From JAFDVL01 sp043783625 (GTDB taxonomy: Bacteria > Acidobacteriota > Blastocatellia > RBC074): a stretch of 64,000 nucleotides of DNA. The stretch is taken from assembly GCA_043783625.1 (NCBI GenBank), contig JAYVZE010000240.1, positions 1 to 64,000 of the forward strand, in the 5' to 3' direction. The position numbers and the translations under genes were made by a program. Positions 25,712 through 34,877 of the stretch are shown in pieces; the first letter of the stretch is position 1; each line of letters starts with the position of its first letter. The notes under the pieces were generated by a model. The model was not told the origin of the DNA. It saw only the letters and a list, made by a program, of their open reading frames with translations, and did not search any database.

Positions 25712-25937
25712 TTATTTCAGTTAATTGCGTTCACGCTTCCGGTCTTATCCACCGGAGAAGTTCAGGATAAGCCGGCAGCTTACTCCCCCACTTTTTTTCA
25801 GCAATAACATTCATCACTGGAATGCGTTCAAGGTTGCATCGTGTCTTTACGAACAGAATTGTTCTGTTAAATTTCACGAAGCTTTCGTAATTTTAGTTAA
25901 GTGCTTTCAACTAACTAGCCCCCCAGTGGTTGATGTC

Positions 25938-28900
25938 ATGTTTAGACGATTGGTGTTCTTCAGTCTTATCTTTTCAGTGGTGTTGGTGATTTTGGTAGCT
26001 GAATTTTTCACTTCTTCAAAAGCCGCTTTTACAACACCTCTCACCATTAATTTCACTTATCCTCTGGCGATCCGTCAGACTAGCCCTGATTTAATTCAAA
26101 TTGCCGGGTCTGGAGTTCAGCAGGTCTATCGTTTAGGTTCCGTTGCGCCAACTGGAATTTTTGCCGGACTTGATCCGAAAGCCGGAACATCTCCAACCGG
26201 AACAATGCTGAATTTTACTTATCAGAACTCAGCCACGATTGGGGCTAACGATTTCGTCTATGCATTTCGAATAAGAAATGATGCTATTTCAACTGTGCAG
26301 CTTCAAACTATCGTGCTTGGCACCTGTGGGAACGTCACCAGCATCGGGTACTTAAAAGATTCATCGGGAATATTTATCAACCCGATAGCTACCAATTTCT
26401 CAATCGGAAATAATATTGCCGCCTTATTCGACGTTTCACCAGGCAAAGAAACAGCGATTATTTTTTACACTTCTCCTGAACCTCCCGTATTGGTTGATAC
26501 TTCAATCTCATCAGGAACCGGAGGACGGACGACCTCATCAAATATTTTGGAACAGATATACGGAGCGTGTCCGGTTGATTTGATGGCTGACATCAAAGCT
26601 GGATGTACTGCTGCAACTGTTTCCGATGGCGCAGTCACGGCAATTACCGGAAGCACAATTTACTATGAAGTAGTAGTCAAGAATCCAAGCTCTGTAACGC
26701 TGAACAATTTGGTAATAACCGACCTTTCGACGAATACAAATATTAATTCTCAATTTATTATCGGTACGTCAACCCCTTTTACAGGAACATTGACTGCCGG
26801 GAAAATGGCAAAAGCAACCTTTAGTGAGGTAGTAAATTCTAGCGGTTCGAAAAAAATAGTAGTAACCGGCGAATATATCATCCCTAATCAGGATGGAACT
26901 CCGAGCTTACAAACTTTCCCCCTACCAGGTTTTAATTCCATTCTCACTGATTCCATTGATCTCACGGTGGTCGAACCACCGATGTTGACCTCATCATTCA
27001 CAATTTCCCCGGCAAATTTCACGACCTTGCCCCAGACATTGACTTACACATTGAAAGCCACAAACACTGGATCATCATCGCTCTCCACAACGTTTGATCT
27101 GGATGCGAAACTGAAAGCTTTATTAACTTCTCCACCTGCCGGATTAGTTGTTTCTCCCCCCGTGTCCTTCCCTTCCGTTGCGCAGACAATCACAGCGGGA
27201 AATATGGCGACGCAGCAATTCACAATTACGGCAAATACGTTAGCCGCGTGGCAAGCGTTAGCCGACGTTTTAGACCCGAAAAAATCTTCCAGTACGATGA
27301 CTGTCAATGCATCTATCGCTGGATTAAGCTCTGCTGTCTGCGGGACAGCGAGCATCAGGCAAACGGTTCCAGCTTCAACCACCTTCACGCCACCTTGCCA
27401 ACTTGACGCACTAAAAACAGTCGCTTGCGATTTAGGAGCCGGCACCCCCCCGGATAGCAATTTTTCGGCGACTGCCATTGTAGTCAAGAATGCACAGGTT
27501 TATTACCGCTACAAAGTCACCAATTCCAGCCTGCTGGATACGATCAATAATATCAGTATCACCGACCCCCTGCTTAGCTCCACAGTTGCAATCGGGACAC
27601 TCGTACCCGGTGAAATGAAAACGGTTGATGTGTTGGCAACTGTACCCGCGACCATCCCTTCCAATCTGACAATTTCGGTCAATGGAATCTGTGCGCAAGG
27701 AACCGTCACGAACACGGCGACTTCGGGATTGACAATAGCCGATCCAACCATCTCGGCCAGCAAAACTGTCAATGGAAGTGTTGACCTGACTGGCTACACG
27801 CCTGGAACGGAACTGGTCTGGTCGCTTACCGCAACCAATAATGCCAGCAGTGGGGTTCCATTAAATCTCAAAATTGACGACCCCCTTTTAAGAGGAATCA
27901 GTGGGGTAGTCTTCAAGCGGGGAAACACTATAGTGACGCTTCCGTACACTGCCAATGCCGTTCAGCCCGGCAGCTCAGTGACGCTCACCGCCGCAGTCAC
28001 TTTTAATACGGCGGACGAATTTAAAGCCGTCGCCGGTACTGACCAAATCCTCCGAAACACCGTCAATGTAACCGGCGACAATGTTGCAGAAATTTGTGGA
28101 GCAATTAGTGGAGCACTACTGGCTACGGCACAGAGCACCATCCGGCTTTTCACTCCTCCAACTACTGAAGTTTGTATCGTTCGTACCTGTGAACCCAACT
28201 GCCCGCCAATCTCAGCCGGAAGTGAAGCTGCCATGAAAGCGCCCTTCAGTGACGATAAACCCGGATCGTTATTGCTTTATAATCTGTACACCTCCAGCTC
28301 CACTGGCGACGCAGCACAGAACACAAGATTGTCATTAACGAACCTGGGGCCAAGTACTACCTTCGCTCACCTCTTTTTTATTGATGGGACTTCGTGCAAT
28401 GTTTCCGATACGTTTGCGTGTCTTTCTCCGAATCAGACGACATCATTTCTGGCTTCGGAAATTGATCCGGGAGTCACGGGTTACGTCGTTGCCCTGGCAG
28501 TGAATGAAGAAGGCTGTCCGGTAAGTTTTAATTATTTGATTGGTTCATCGCACGTTAAATTTGCGTCCGGTCATTCAGCGCAATTGAACGCCCAGGCAGT
28601 TGCCGCGCTTTACACCGGAGTTCTCAACGGTTGTACCTCAAACATTTCTGAAACTGTGATTAAGCTTGATGGTATTGATTACGGACAGGCTCCTGCAACT
28701 CTGGTAGCGAATACAATTTTCAGTCAGGCGGATCAACAATCCACGCTGCTGATCGTCAATCCGGTCGGAGGGAATTTTAATACTTCCGATTCAGTCAATA
28801 CCATCGGGACGCTTTCCGGTCAGGTTTTTGATGAGAGCGAAAAAGGCTTCAGCTTTGTCGCACCTGTGAACCGCTGTCAGTTGCAAGCAACGATGAACGA

Positions 28901-29129
28901 TAGTTTCCCCCGCATCCCAACCCGGCTTTCAAAAGTTATCAGTTCCGGCAAAGTCGGGATGATGCGCTTTGCGACGAATGATAAAGCTCCGATTGCGGGT
29001 GCAATTATTACGTTCAATCCAGATGTGAAGCTGAATGCGTCAGGCTTCAATCAAGGGCATAATTTGCATTTTTCGGCTCTAACGAATAAGGCCAGTTATA
29101 CCATCCCGATTTTCCGACCCCACATTTAG
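25938..29129 (+). CDS. Large secreted protein with DUF11-like repeats and a cysteine-bearing C-terminal domain
   Basis: A 1063-residue exported protein. The ATG at 25938 opens a signal peptide (LVFFSLIFSVVLVILVAEFF); an upstream in-frame extension lacks support. At least four beta-sandwich repeats of the DUF11 type occur in about residues 190-760, recognised by VVVKNPSSVTLNNLVITD, KVTNSSLLDTINNISITDP and ATNNASSGVPLNLKIDDP. A short Cys/Pro linker (CIVRTCEPNCPP) leads to the C-terminal domain, which is related to the secreted protein at 6772-7782. It is likely cell-surface or released. No sortase or C-terminal anchor motif was seen. Confidence 0.8.
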   Translation: MFRRLVFFSLIFSVVLVILVAEFFTSSKAAFTTPLTINFTYPLAIRQTSPDLIQIAGSGVQQVYRLGSVAPTGIFAGLDPKAGTSPTGTMLNFTYQNSATIGANDFVYAFRIRNDAISTVQLQTIVLGTCGNVTSIGYLKDSSGIFINPIATNFSIGNNIAALFDVSPGKETAIIFYTSPEPPVLVDTSISSGTGGRTTSSNILEQIYGACPVDLMADIKAGCTAATVSDGAVTAITGSTIYYEVVVKNPSSVTLNNLVITDLSTNTNINSQFIIGTSTPFTGTLTAGKMAKATFSEVVNSSGSKKIVVTGEYIIPNQDGTPSLQTFPLPGFNSILTDSIDLTVVEPPMLTSSFTISPANFTTLPQTLTYTLKATNTGSSSLSTTFDLDAKLKALLTSPPAGLVVSPPVSFPSVAQTITAGNMATQQFTITANTLAAWQALADVLDPKKSSSTMTVNASIAGLSSAVCGTASIRQTVPASTTFTPPCQLDALKTVACDLGAGTPPDSNFSATAIVVKNAQVYYRYKVTNSSLLDTINNISITDPLLSSTVAIGTLVPGEMKTVDVLATVPATIPSNLTISVNGICAQGTVTNTATSGLTIADPTISASKTVNGSVDLTGYTPGTELVWSLTATNNASSGVPLNLKIDDPLLRGISGVVFKRGNTIVTLPYTANAVQPGSSVTLTAAVTFNTADEFKAVAGTDQILRNTVNVTGDNVAEICGAISGALLATAQSTIRLFTPPTTEVCIVRTCEPNCPPISAGSEAAMKAPFSDDKPGSLLLYNLYTSSSTGDAAQNTRLSLTNLGPSTTFAHLFFIDGTSCNVSDTFACLSPNQTTSFLASEIDPGVTGYVVALAVNEEGCPVSFNYLIGSSHVKFASGHSAQLNAQAVAALYTGVLNGCTSNISETVIKLDGIDYGQAPATLVANTIFSQADQQSTLLIVNPVGGNFNTSDSVNTIGTLSGQVFDESEKGFSFVAPVNRCQLQATMNDSFPRIPTRLSKVISSGKVGMMRFATNDKAPIAGAIITFNPDVKLNASGFNQGHNLHFSALTNKASYTIPIFRPHI

Positions 29130-29137
29130 AATTTTAG

Positions 29138-29189
29138 GTTCTGAGTACAGGCTTTAGCCTGTCAGCAGGTTAAAGCCTGTACTCAGAAC
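29138..29189. repeat. Inverted repeat with 19-bp perfect arms
   Basis: Arms at 29138-29156 and 29171-29189 (GTTCTGAGTACAGGCTTTA and its complement). The left arm runs into a small AGGCTTTAGCCT palindrome. It is part of the window's composite palindrome class and begins nine bases after the stop of the large secreted protein gene. Confidence 0.9.
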
Positions 29190-29412
29190 ATTGCCCAAAT
29201 CAATTGAATTAACAATTTTGCGATGTATGTGAGCTGACTCTGTTGAAGAGTCCTGATTCATCTGAGACAGGTGTGAGAAATGGTGCATCGCAAGTTCAGG
29301 CGATCATGGAAAGGTAGCCGTGATCGCCTGCTTTCTGGAACTCAGCCGCACTTCGTCATTTCAGTAAGAGTCATTAAAAAAAGTCGTTCTACTGCAATCC
29401 TCACCCCATAAA

Positions 29413-29441
29413 AAAGGATCAGGCGTTAAGCCTGATCCTTT
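29413..29441. terminator. Bidirectional intrinsic terminator
   Basis: A perfect 12-bp stem (AAAGGATCAGGC / GCCTGATCCTTT) with a 5-base loop. It is flanked by A on the left and T on the right, so it works for both converging genes. Confidence 0.9.
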
Positions 29442-29566
29442 TGTCGTAGCGCAAACTTTCTAGTTTGTGTCTTTTCAATACGAATTATTTTCCTAACACC
29501 AAATCGCGTACATCACTTGTTTTTACAGTGATTTCGTAATCAAAAACGCAATCTGGAAAGATTACG

Positions 29567-30001
29567 CTACACTCTCAGATCGTCGCCGCGCCAATTCTTG
29601 ATTGCCAGCTTGATGTCTTTACCTTTCTCAAATTTTCCGTCCAATGTTTGCTGTACCAATCCCGACAATTCCGCATCAGAGGCAAAGCGTAATGCTACGA
29701 TTTGTCCGGGAGTTAAGGCTTCCGCTTTCTTCGCTAATTCCGGTGAAAGAATTTTTTGATAGCGGAGGTTTTCTTCTAATCGAATGACACGGTCTTGTGC
29801 TTTGAGCGCAGAAGTTCGCGCCAGGAATCCAGCCATCAAAATTGCCATTGCAATTAACAATCCTTGCAATCCATCGGCTCCGGGGCTGCGGTAAAGATTA
29901 ACAAGTGACCAAATCAAATTGATGAGTGCCAGCGGCGCAAAAACAAAATGAAAAGGCGCATGGTAGCGGGTGTGGTTTTGAAAATTCTGGGGTTCGGGCA
30001 T
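29567..30001 (-). CDS. DUF6526 family membrane protein
   Basis: A 144-residue protein starting MPEPQNFQNHTRYHAPFHF, a very conserved opening of this family. Two membrane helices (FVFAPLALINLIWSLVNLY and GLLIAMAILMAGFLAR) are followed by a cytoplasmic, charged C-terminal region (QDRVIRLEENLRYQKIL). The function is unknown. It lies 26 bases after the ABC exporter gene on the same strand and is probably cotranscribed with it. Confidence 0.85.
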   Translation of the reverse strand: MPEPQNFQNHTRYHAPFHFVFAPLALINLIWSLVNLYRSPGADGLQGLLIAMAILMAGFLARTSALKAQDRVIRLEENLRYQKILSPELAKKAEALTPGQIVALRFASDAELSGLVQQTLDGKFEKGKDIKLAIKNWRGDDLRV

Positions 30002-30027
30002 AAATATTTCTCCGTAAGTAGTTTGGG

Positions 30028-31869
30028 TTAACTGCGATTCTGAGCCGTTTTCGGCATCTCAATTTTCTCAGGTTCAGGCGTAAAATCTTCACCCGGATTA
30101 ATAAAACGATCCGTCTCAAATTTGTACTGCTTATCGTAAAGTTGTTTGTAACGACCATTCAAAGCGATCAATTCCTGATGGTTTCCATGTTCGACGATCT
30201 CGCCATTTTCAAGCACAAGAATTTGATTCGCACTGCGAATCGTTGACAGGCGATGCGCAATCACAAACGTTGTCCTTCCCTGTCGCAGGGTTTGCAATCC
30301 GTCCTGAATCATCGCTTCGCTTTCGCTGTCCAAACTGGAAGTCGCTTCATCCAAAATCAGAATTCGAGGATTCGCTAAAATTGCTCTGGCGATTGAAAGT
30401 CGTTGCCGTTGTCCGCCTGAAAGTTTGATGCCGCGTTCGCCGATAATGGTGTCGTATTTTTTCTCGAAGCCATCAATGAATTCGGCACAATGCGCGACCT
30501 TACTAACCGCGAGAATTTGCTCCATCGAAGCGTTAGGATTGGAAAAACTAATGTTCTCGGCAATCGTTCCATCGAACAAAAAATTATCCTGCATGACGAT
30601 GCCAAGATGCGAACGATAATCCCGTAATTTCAGCGAAGACAATTCACGATCATCAATCAGCACGCGCCCTTGCTGCGGTTTCGCAAAATTCATGACCAAT
30701 CCGATCATCGTACTTTTGCCTGATCCACTGGAACCGACCAACGCCGTCGTCGTTCCGGCTGGCGCGTGAAAATTGATATTTTTCAGGACCGGAACGCCTT
30801 CGGTATATTCAAACCAAACGCCATCAAATTTCACATCGCCACGCACTTCGGCAATAGAGTTTCGATCTTCATCACCTTCAACTTCTGTCACCAATTGTTT
30901 AATTTCACGAATGCGATCAAGTCCTGCGAAAGCTTCCGTAATTTGCGTTCCAATATTCGCAATTTCAATTAACGGCATCGCTACCAGACCGGTGAAAAAA
31001 ACGTACATGAACAATTCACCCAGCGTCATTTCCCCGTTCAGCACTGAACGCCCACCAATAAAAATCATCAGCACGCCGATGATTCCGGCAATCACTGTCG
31101 TCGAAGCCATCGTCGCAGAAACAGCAGTCATTGATTTAGTGACGTTACGCAGCAATTTATGTGCGCCGCGCGTGAAAACCAGTTCTTCGCGCTTTTCTGC
31201 GGTGTAAGCTTTAACCGTGCGAATTCCGCCAACGGTTTCGGCTAAACGCCCGGTCAGTTCAGAATAAATCTCACCGCGTTCCCGAAATAATGGACGTAGT
31301 TTTGTGAACGCCAGTGCCATCAATCCGCCAAAAACTGCCAGCACTAAGATTGTCACCAGCGTTAACCGCCAATTGAGATAGAGCAAAACTGTCAACGATA
31401 ACGCAGCCGTCACAATTCCACCCAACAATTGAATCAATCCTGTCCCGACTAAATTCCTGACGCCTTCGGCATCATTCATAACTCGTGAAATCAGCTTCCC
31501 TGTTTTCATCGAATCAAAATAACCAATCGGCAACCGCAGCACCTGCTCCATCACCTTCATTCGCATGGTAGTAATTGCGCCCTGCGCCGCAACTCCCAAC
31601 ACCTGCGATAAAGCGAATGACGTGATGGCCTGCGCAATGGTCGCCGCTCCGCCAACTATCGCAATCGGGAAAATCAAATCGGAGCGGTGCTTCATGATGA
31701 CTTCATCAATCAAATATTTTGACGAAGCCGGCAGCACCATCCCGACCAGGCGATTGAAGAGCATCAGCACAAATCCAAGTGCCAGCCGATAGCGATATTC
31801 CCAAACTAATTCGCGCGCTTCGCCCCACGCCTGCTTATAATCAACTTTTTTCTTTTTTTCTTCAGCCAC
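30028..31869 (-). CDS. ABC exporter, fused membrane and ATPase domains (MsbA/lipid A exporter-like)
   Basis: A 613-residue half-transporter. About residues 20-310 are the six-helix exporter domain; about 340-580 are the ATPase, with Walker A LVGSSGSGKSTM, signature LSGGQRQRLSIARAIL, Walker B ILILDEATSSLD and the H loop FVIAHRLST. Homodimers of this type flip lipids or export drugs or peptides; the substrate cannot be told. The C-terminal tail is proline- and glutamate-rich. GTG at 31869 is chosen because AGAGAGG lies seven bases upstream; a TTG two codons earlier is the alternative. Confidence 0.9.
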   Translation of the reverse strand: MAEEKKKKVDYKQAWGEARELVWEYRYRLALGFVLMLFNRLVGMVLPASSKYLIDEVIMKHRSDLIFPIAIVGGAATIAQAITSFALSQVLGVAAQGAITTMRMKVMEQVLRLPIGYFDSMKTGKLISRVMNDAEGVRNLVGTGLIQLLGGIVTAALSLTVLLYLNWRLTLVTILVLAVFGGLMALAFTKLRPLFRERGEIYSELTGRLAETVGGIRTVKAYTAEKREELVFTRGAHKLLRNVTKSMTAVSATMASTTVIAGIIGVLMIFIGGRSVLNGEMTLGELFMYVFFTGLVAMPLIEIANIGTQITEAFAGLDRIREIKQLVTEVEGDEDRNSIAEVRGDVKFDGVWFEYTEGVPVLKNINFHAPAGTTTALVGSSGSGKSTMIGLVMNFAKPQQGRVLIDDRELSSLKLRDYRSHLGIVMQDNFLFDGTIAENISFSNPNASMEQILAVSKVAHCAEFIDGFEKKYDTIIGERGIKLSGGQRQRLSIARAILANPRILILDEATSSLDSESEAMIQDGLQTLRQGRTTFVIAHRLSTIRSANQILVLENGEIVEHGNHQELIALNGRYKQLYDKQYKFETDRFINPGEDFTPEPEKIEMPKTAQNRS

Positions 31870-31918
31870 AAACAAACCTCTCTTGAGTTTAATTTAACAG
31901 TTCGCGCACAATTCACCA

Positions 31919-33271
31919 ATGGATCAACCAAGAACACTTGATGAAGAATTTTGCCGGATTGCTTTCCAAAAACTAAACGATGGAATGGAACCAGGAGTTC
32001 CAGTTCCCGTTTCGCGGCAGCCCGTACATACGGTTTACGGCGGCGCACACCTTTTCAAAGCCGAAACATTCCAAAAACTAAACACAATTGCGAAGACAAA
32101 TTTCGAGCGTTATCTGCCAGATGCTTCGCAACTCTCCGAAGCGTTTGAATTAGACGCAGAACTCGCCGCGAAAATCTATCTGCGCGTCAAAGCCAAACTT
32201 AACGCCGGAGCAATCGAAGATTATCGCATAGATTTCGAAGATGGCTACGGCTACCGCGCAGATTCCGAAGAAGACGCGCACTCCATTAACGCCGCGCTGG
32301 AGACGCATCGCGCCATACAACAAAATTTATTGCCTCCATTTTTTGGAATTCGGGTGAAGTCGCTCAGCCGTGAAACAAAATTTCGCAGCGTGAGAACGCT
32401 TGATTTATTCGTCACAAAATTGGTTGAACTCTCTGGCGGAAAACTTCCAGCTAATTTCGTCATCACTTTACCAAAAGTAACTTCACCCAATGAAATCAAG
32501 GTTTTCGTAGAATTCTTAACTGCGCTCGAAAGTAAACTTGAATTGAATCCCAACGCACTCGGTCTTGAATTCCTGCTCGAAACGACCTCCGCATTTTTTA
32601 ATGCTAACGGTGAATTCACGTTGCCAAACTTGCTGGACGCAGCGCAGGGACGATGCCAATCCATTCACTTCGGAGCGTATGATTACACTGCGAATCTCGG
32701 CATCGCCGCTCACCATCAGGACATCCGTCATCCTGCCTGCGAAATGGCGCGGCAGCTCATGCTGCTCGCATATTCCGATGCTGATGTTCGTTTAGTTGAC
32801 GGAGTCACGACGACCTTACCGATTGAAAAATTCAAGTTTTCGTCAGAACTAACGTCCGAACAAAGGCTGGAAAATCGCCGCATCATTTTCCGGGCGTGGA
32901 AGCTCCATTTTGATAACATTCAATATTCCATGAAAAGCGGTTTTTATCAGAGCTGGGATTTGCATCCAGCGCAATTCATCCCGCGCTATGTTGCGACGTA
33001 CGCGTTCTTTTTAAGCAGTATTGATGCGGCTTCCGTGCGGCTTCAGAATTTTATGCAGAAAGCAGCACAGGCAACTTTAGTTGGGGATGTTTTTGACGAT
33101 CTGGCTTCCGGTCAAGGCTTGCTGAACTTTTTTGTGAGGGCGTTGCATTGCGGCGCGATCACTGAGGTTGAAGCGATGGAATATTCGTCATTGAGTCTTG
33201 AGCAAATAATCAGTCCAGCTAATTTATTTTCCACATTCGCGGATCAAACGAAAATGGAATTTCGGCACTAA
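31919..33271 (+). CDS. DUF6986 / HpcH-HpaI aldolase-like (citrate lyase beta-like) protein
   Basis: A 450-residue protein with a TIM-barrel typical of phosphoenolpyruvate/pyruvate-utilising lyases. Visible elements are HTVYGGAHLFKAET, the acidic metal-site region YRIDFEDGYGYR, GIRVKSLSRET, FVITLPKVTSPNE, the second acidic site LGLEFLLETTSAFF and IHFGAYDYTANLGI. These carry the arginine and glutamate/aspartate residues expected for magnesium-enolate chemistry. Databases name members variously as phosphoenolpyruvate kinase-like or aldolase. The physiological reaction is not known to me. The 3' end overlaps the convergent RES toxin gene by 53 bases. Confidence 0.8.
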   Translation: MDQPRTLDEEFCRIAFQKLNDGMEPGVPVPVSRQPVHTVYGGAHLFKAETFQKLNTIAKTNFERYLPDASQLSEAFELDAELAAKIYLRVKAKLNAGAIEDYRIDFEDGYGYRADSEEDAHSINAALETHRAIQQNLLPPFFGIRVKSLSRETKFRSVRTLDLFVTKLVELSGGKLPANFVITLPKVTSPNEIKVFVEFLTALESKLELNPNALGLEFLLETTSAFFNANGEFTLPNLLDAAQGRCQSIHFGAYDYTANLGIAAHHQDIRHPACEMARQLMLLAYSDADVRLVDGVTTTLPIEKFKFSSELTSEQRLENRRIIFRAWKLHFDNIQYSMKSGFYQSWDLHPAQFIPRYVATYAFFLSSIDAASVRLQNFMQKAAQATLVGDVFDDLASGQGLLNFFVRALHCGAITEVEAMEYSSLSLEQIISPANLFSTFADQTKMEFRH

Positions 33272-33686
33272 TTTTTATCCGGCGGAAATCCGGGTGTGCA
33301 GGATTAATCAACCAATTCTCTTCTTCAGGAATCACTACGGATGGAACCGCCAGCACCACAGTTTCATTGGTTGCAATCCACTGCAAGCTAATTTGCTTGA
33401 TGTCATCAGGCGCAGGATATTCACGCCAATTTTTTGGTAAACTTGAGAGCTTAATTCTGGTTATTTTAACTTTTTCAGAAATGTCGGCGGCGATGGCGAC
33501 GAGATCATCAGGAATCAAATCTGAATCAAGATGAACAAAAGTTTCGAGCGCAGCAAGCGATAAATTACAGGCGGTGTACACCAAAGGAACACCGGCTTCA
33601 TTCCAGCGTCCGCCCCATAATTTCGCGCCTTCGCCGCTAAATGCAGACGCCGCAAATTTCCGATTACAAATCCGCCAGACTCTCAT
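33219..33686 (-). CDS. RES-domain toxin (RES/Xre module 1)
   Basis: A 155-residue RES toxin starting MRVWRICNRKFAASAFSGEG. The family hallmarks are the N-terminal arginine (RVWR), the GGRWNEAGVPLVYTA block and NPAHPDFRRI with a final FDPR. RES toxins (MbcT-like) break down NAD+ by phosphorolysis or ADP-ribosyl chemistry and stop growth. The ATG at 33686 overlaps the antitoxin stop by one base (TAATG), so translation is coupled, and this start is preferred to an upstream TTG. A paralogue lies at 50665-51126. Confidence 0.92.
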   Translation of the reverse strand: MRVWRICNRKFAASAFSGEGAKLWGGRWNEAGVPLVYTACNLSLAALETFVHLDSDLIPDDLVAIAADISEKVKITRIKLSSLPKNWREYPAPDDIKQISLQWIATNETVVLAVPSVVIPEEENWLINPAHPDFRRIKISAEIPFSFDPRMWKIN

Positions 33687-34117
33687 TAGCTCCAAACACC
33701 GTGTTCAATTCGACCCAGTACAGCTTCCACTTGTCGAGTTCCCTCGTCCGTATCCAGGAGGTTAAGCGGCAGGACATTTCCTAAAGCGCGATTCGGTCGC
33801 AACATCCATGTCCGGGCTTTCACGAGATCACCGAAGACTTCCTCAGCCCGCGCTGCGATGCGCGCTAAACGATAGACACGATCCGATTCTACGGCGGTCA
33901 GGCGGCTCTCTTCCTTACGACGCGCAATTGTGCGTGGAGACAATGCCAAAGCAGAGATAACTTGTTCCCGCGATAAATCCAGGCAAATAATCACCGCTTC
34001 AAGGGTTTGAAAATTTAGGCCTTTCCGCACCATCGGAATCAAATCGGAAGAACAGCGAATCTTGCCGCCTAAGACTTTCTCTCCGCCAAGTATTCTGGTA
34101 ATTCTAATCGCTTCCAT
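33686..34117 (-). CDS. Xre/MbcA/ParS-type antitoxin (RES/Xre module 1)
   Basis: A 143-residue antitoxin. The N-terminal part (GGKIRCSSDLIPMVRKGLNF, then LDLSREQVISALALSPRTIARRK) is an Xre-like helix-turn-helix. The C-terminal MbcA/ParS toxin-binding domain shows VESDRVYRLARIAARAEEVFG, PNRALG and LLDTDEGTRQVEAVLGRIEHG. It neutralises the RES protein and probably represses its own promoter through the palindrome at 34155-34166. The ATG at 34117 has AAAGGA nine bases upstream, better than the in-frame GTG before it. Confidence 0.92.
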   Translation of the reverse strand: MEAIRITRILGGEKVLGGKIRCSSDLIPMVRKGLNFQTLEAVIICLDLSREQVISALALSPRTIARRKEESRLTAVESDRVYRLARIAARAEEVFGDLVKARTWMLRPNRALGNVLPLNLLDTDEGTRQVEAVLGRIEHGVWS

Positions 34118-34154
34118 CTTGAAAAATCCTTTCACGTTCTGGCATTTAGAATAC

Positions 34155-34166
34155 TGCCAAATGGCA
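34155..34166 (-). promoter_or_regulatory. Candidate operator of RES/Xre module 1
   Basis: A perfect palindrome TGCCA-NN-TGGCA lies 37 bases upstream of the antitoxin ATG, with a half site TGGCA at 34140-34144 closer to the start. The same palindrome precedes the second module at 50205-50216, which supports antitoxin binding. Confidence 0.6.
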
Positions 34167-34205
34167 AGAGAAGCAAGTTTTGATTTTTTGTAGTAAATTG
34201 TTTAG

Positions 34206-34850
34206 ATGACTATCGAACTGAAAGCAAAAATGAAAACGGTCATTCGCCTGCTCCGCAAAGCATATCCCGACGCACATTGCGCCTTGCATCACTCGAACGC
34301 GGTGGAACTATTGATCGCCACAATTCTTTCAGCGCAATGCACGGATGAGCGCGTGAATATTGTGACGGCGACGCTTTTCCGCAAGTATCGAAGAGCAGAA
34401 GATTACTACGCCGTCAACGTCAGCGAACTCGAAAAAGATATTCATTCCACTGGTTTTTTTCGCAATAAAGCGAAAAATATTCAGGGCGCAACGAGATTAA
34501 TCGTCGAACAATTTAACGGCGAAGTTCCAGCCACAATGGAAGAACTATTAACGCTCCCCGGCGTCGCACGTAAAACTGCGAACGTCGTCATGGGCAATGC
34601 TTTCGGGATCGCATCCGGCGTGGTCGTAGATACACACGTCACGCGCCTCAGCAATTTACTCGGCTTTACTGCGACAGAAAATGCCGTCAAGATTGAACAG
34701 GATTTGATTCCGATTACGCCGAAAAAGGACTGGATCATGCTCCCGCATCTATTGATTTCGCATGGACGCGCCATCTGCAAAGCACGGAAACCGAACTGCG
34801 AAGAATGTGTCCTGGAAAGTTTATGTCCGGGATCGAAATGCAGAAAGTAA
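34206..34850 (+). CDS. nth: Endonuclease III (DNA glycosylase/AP lyase)
   Basis: A 214-residue base-excision repair enzyme removing oxidised pyrimidines. The helix-hairpin-helix LLTLPGVARKTANVV carries the catalytic lysine. The catalytic aspartate lies in GVVVDTHVTRLSNLLG. The four-cysteine iron-sulfur loop near the C terminus (C-x6-C-x2-C-x5-C, in CKARKPNCEECVLESLC) is complete. Length is normal. It is divergent from the RES/Xre antitoxin gene, with 88 bases between the starts that must serve both promoters. Confidence 0.97.
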   Translation: MTIELKAKMKTVIRLLRKAYPDAHCALHHSNAVELLIATILSAQCTDERVNIVTATLFRKYRRAEDYYAVNVSELEKDIHSTGFFRNKAKNIQGATRLIVEQFNGEVPATMEELLTLPGVARKTANVVMGNAFGIASGVVVDTHVTRLSNLLGFTATENAVKIEQDLIPITPKKDWIMLPHLLISHGRAICKARKPNCEECVLESLCPGSKCRK

Positions 34851-34877
34851 CGCAGCTACGCAAACTAACAGTTTACG

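Larger units (their letters stand above)
29130..29566. other. 437-base convergent intergenic region
   Basis: It lies between the ends of two convergent genes. It holds a 19-bp perfect inverted repeat (29138-29189), a 10-bp hairpin at 29297-29330, a strong bidirectional terminator (29413-29441) and a further imperfect pair formed by the GTAGCG...TTTCTAG arm near 29445 and the GATTACGCTAC arm ending near 29571. No gene is seen. Confidence 0.7.

Noticed and set aside
25725..25937. Upstream extension of the large secreted protein
   Set aside because: It lacks similarity and would bury the signal peptide that starts at 25938; the region looks like a transcript leader.
29297..29330. 10-bp hairpin after the large secreted protein as its terminator
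   Set aside because: Its following T content is weak; the 12-bp stem at 29413-29441 is the better terminator, so this one is only noted within the intergenic entry.
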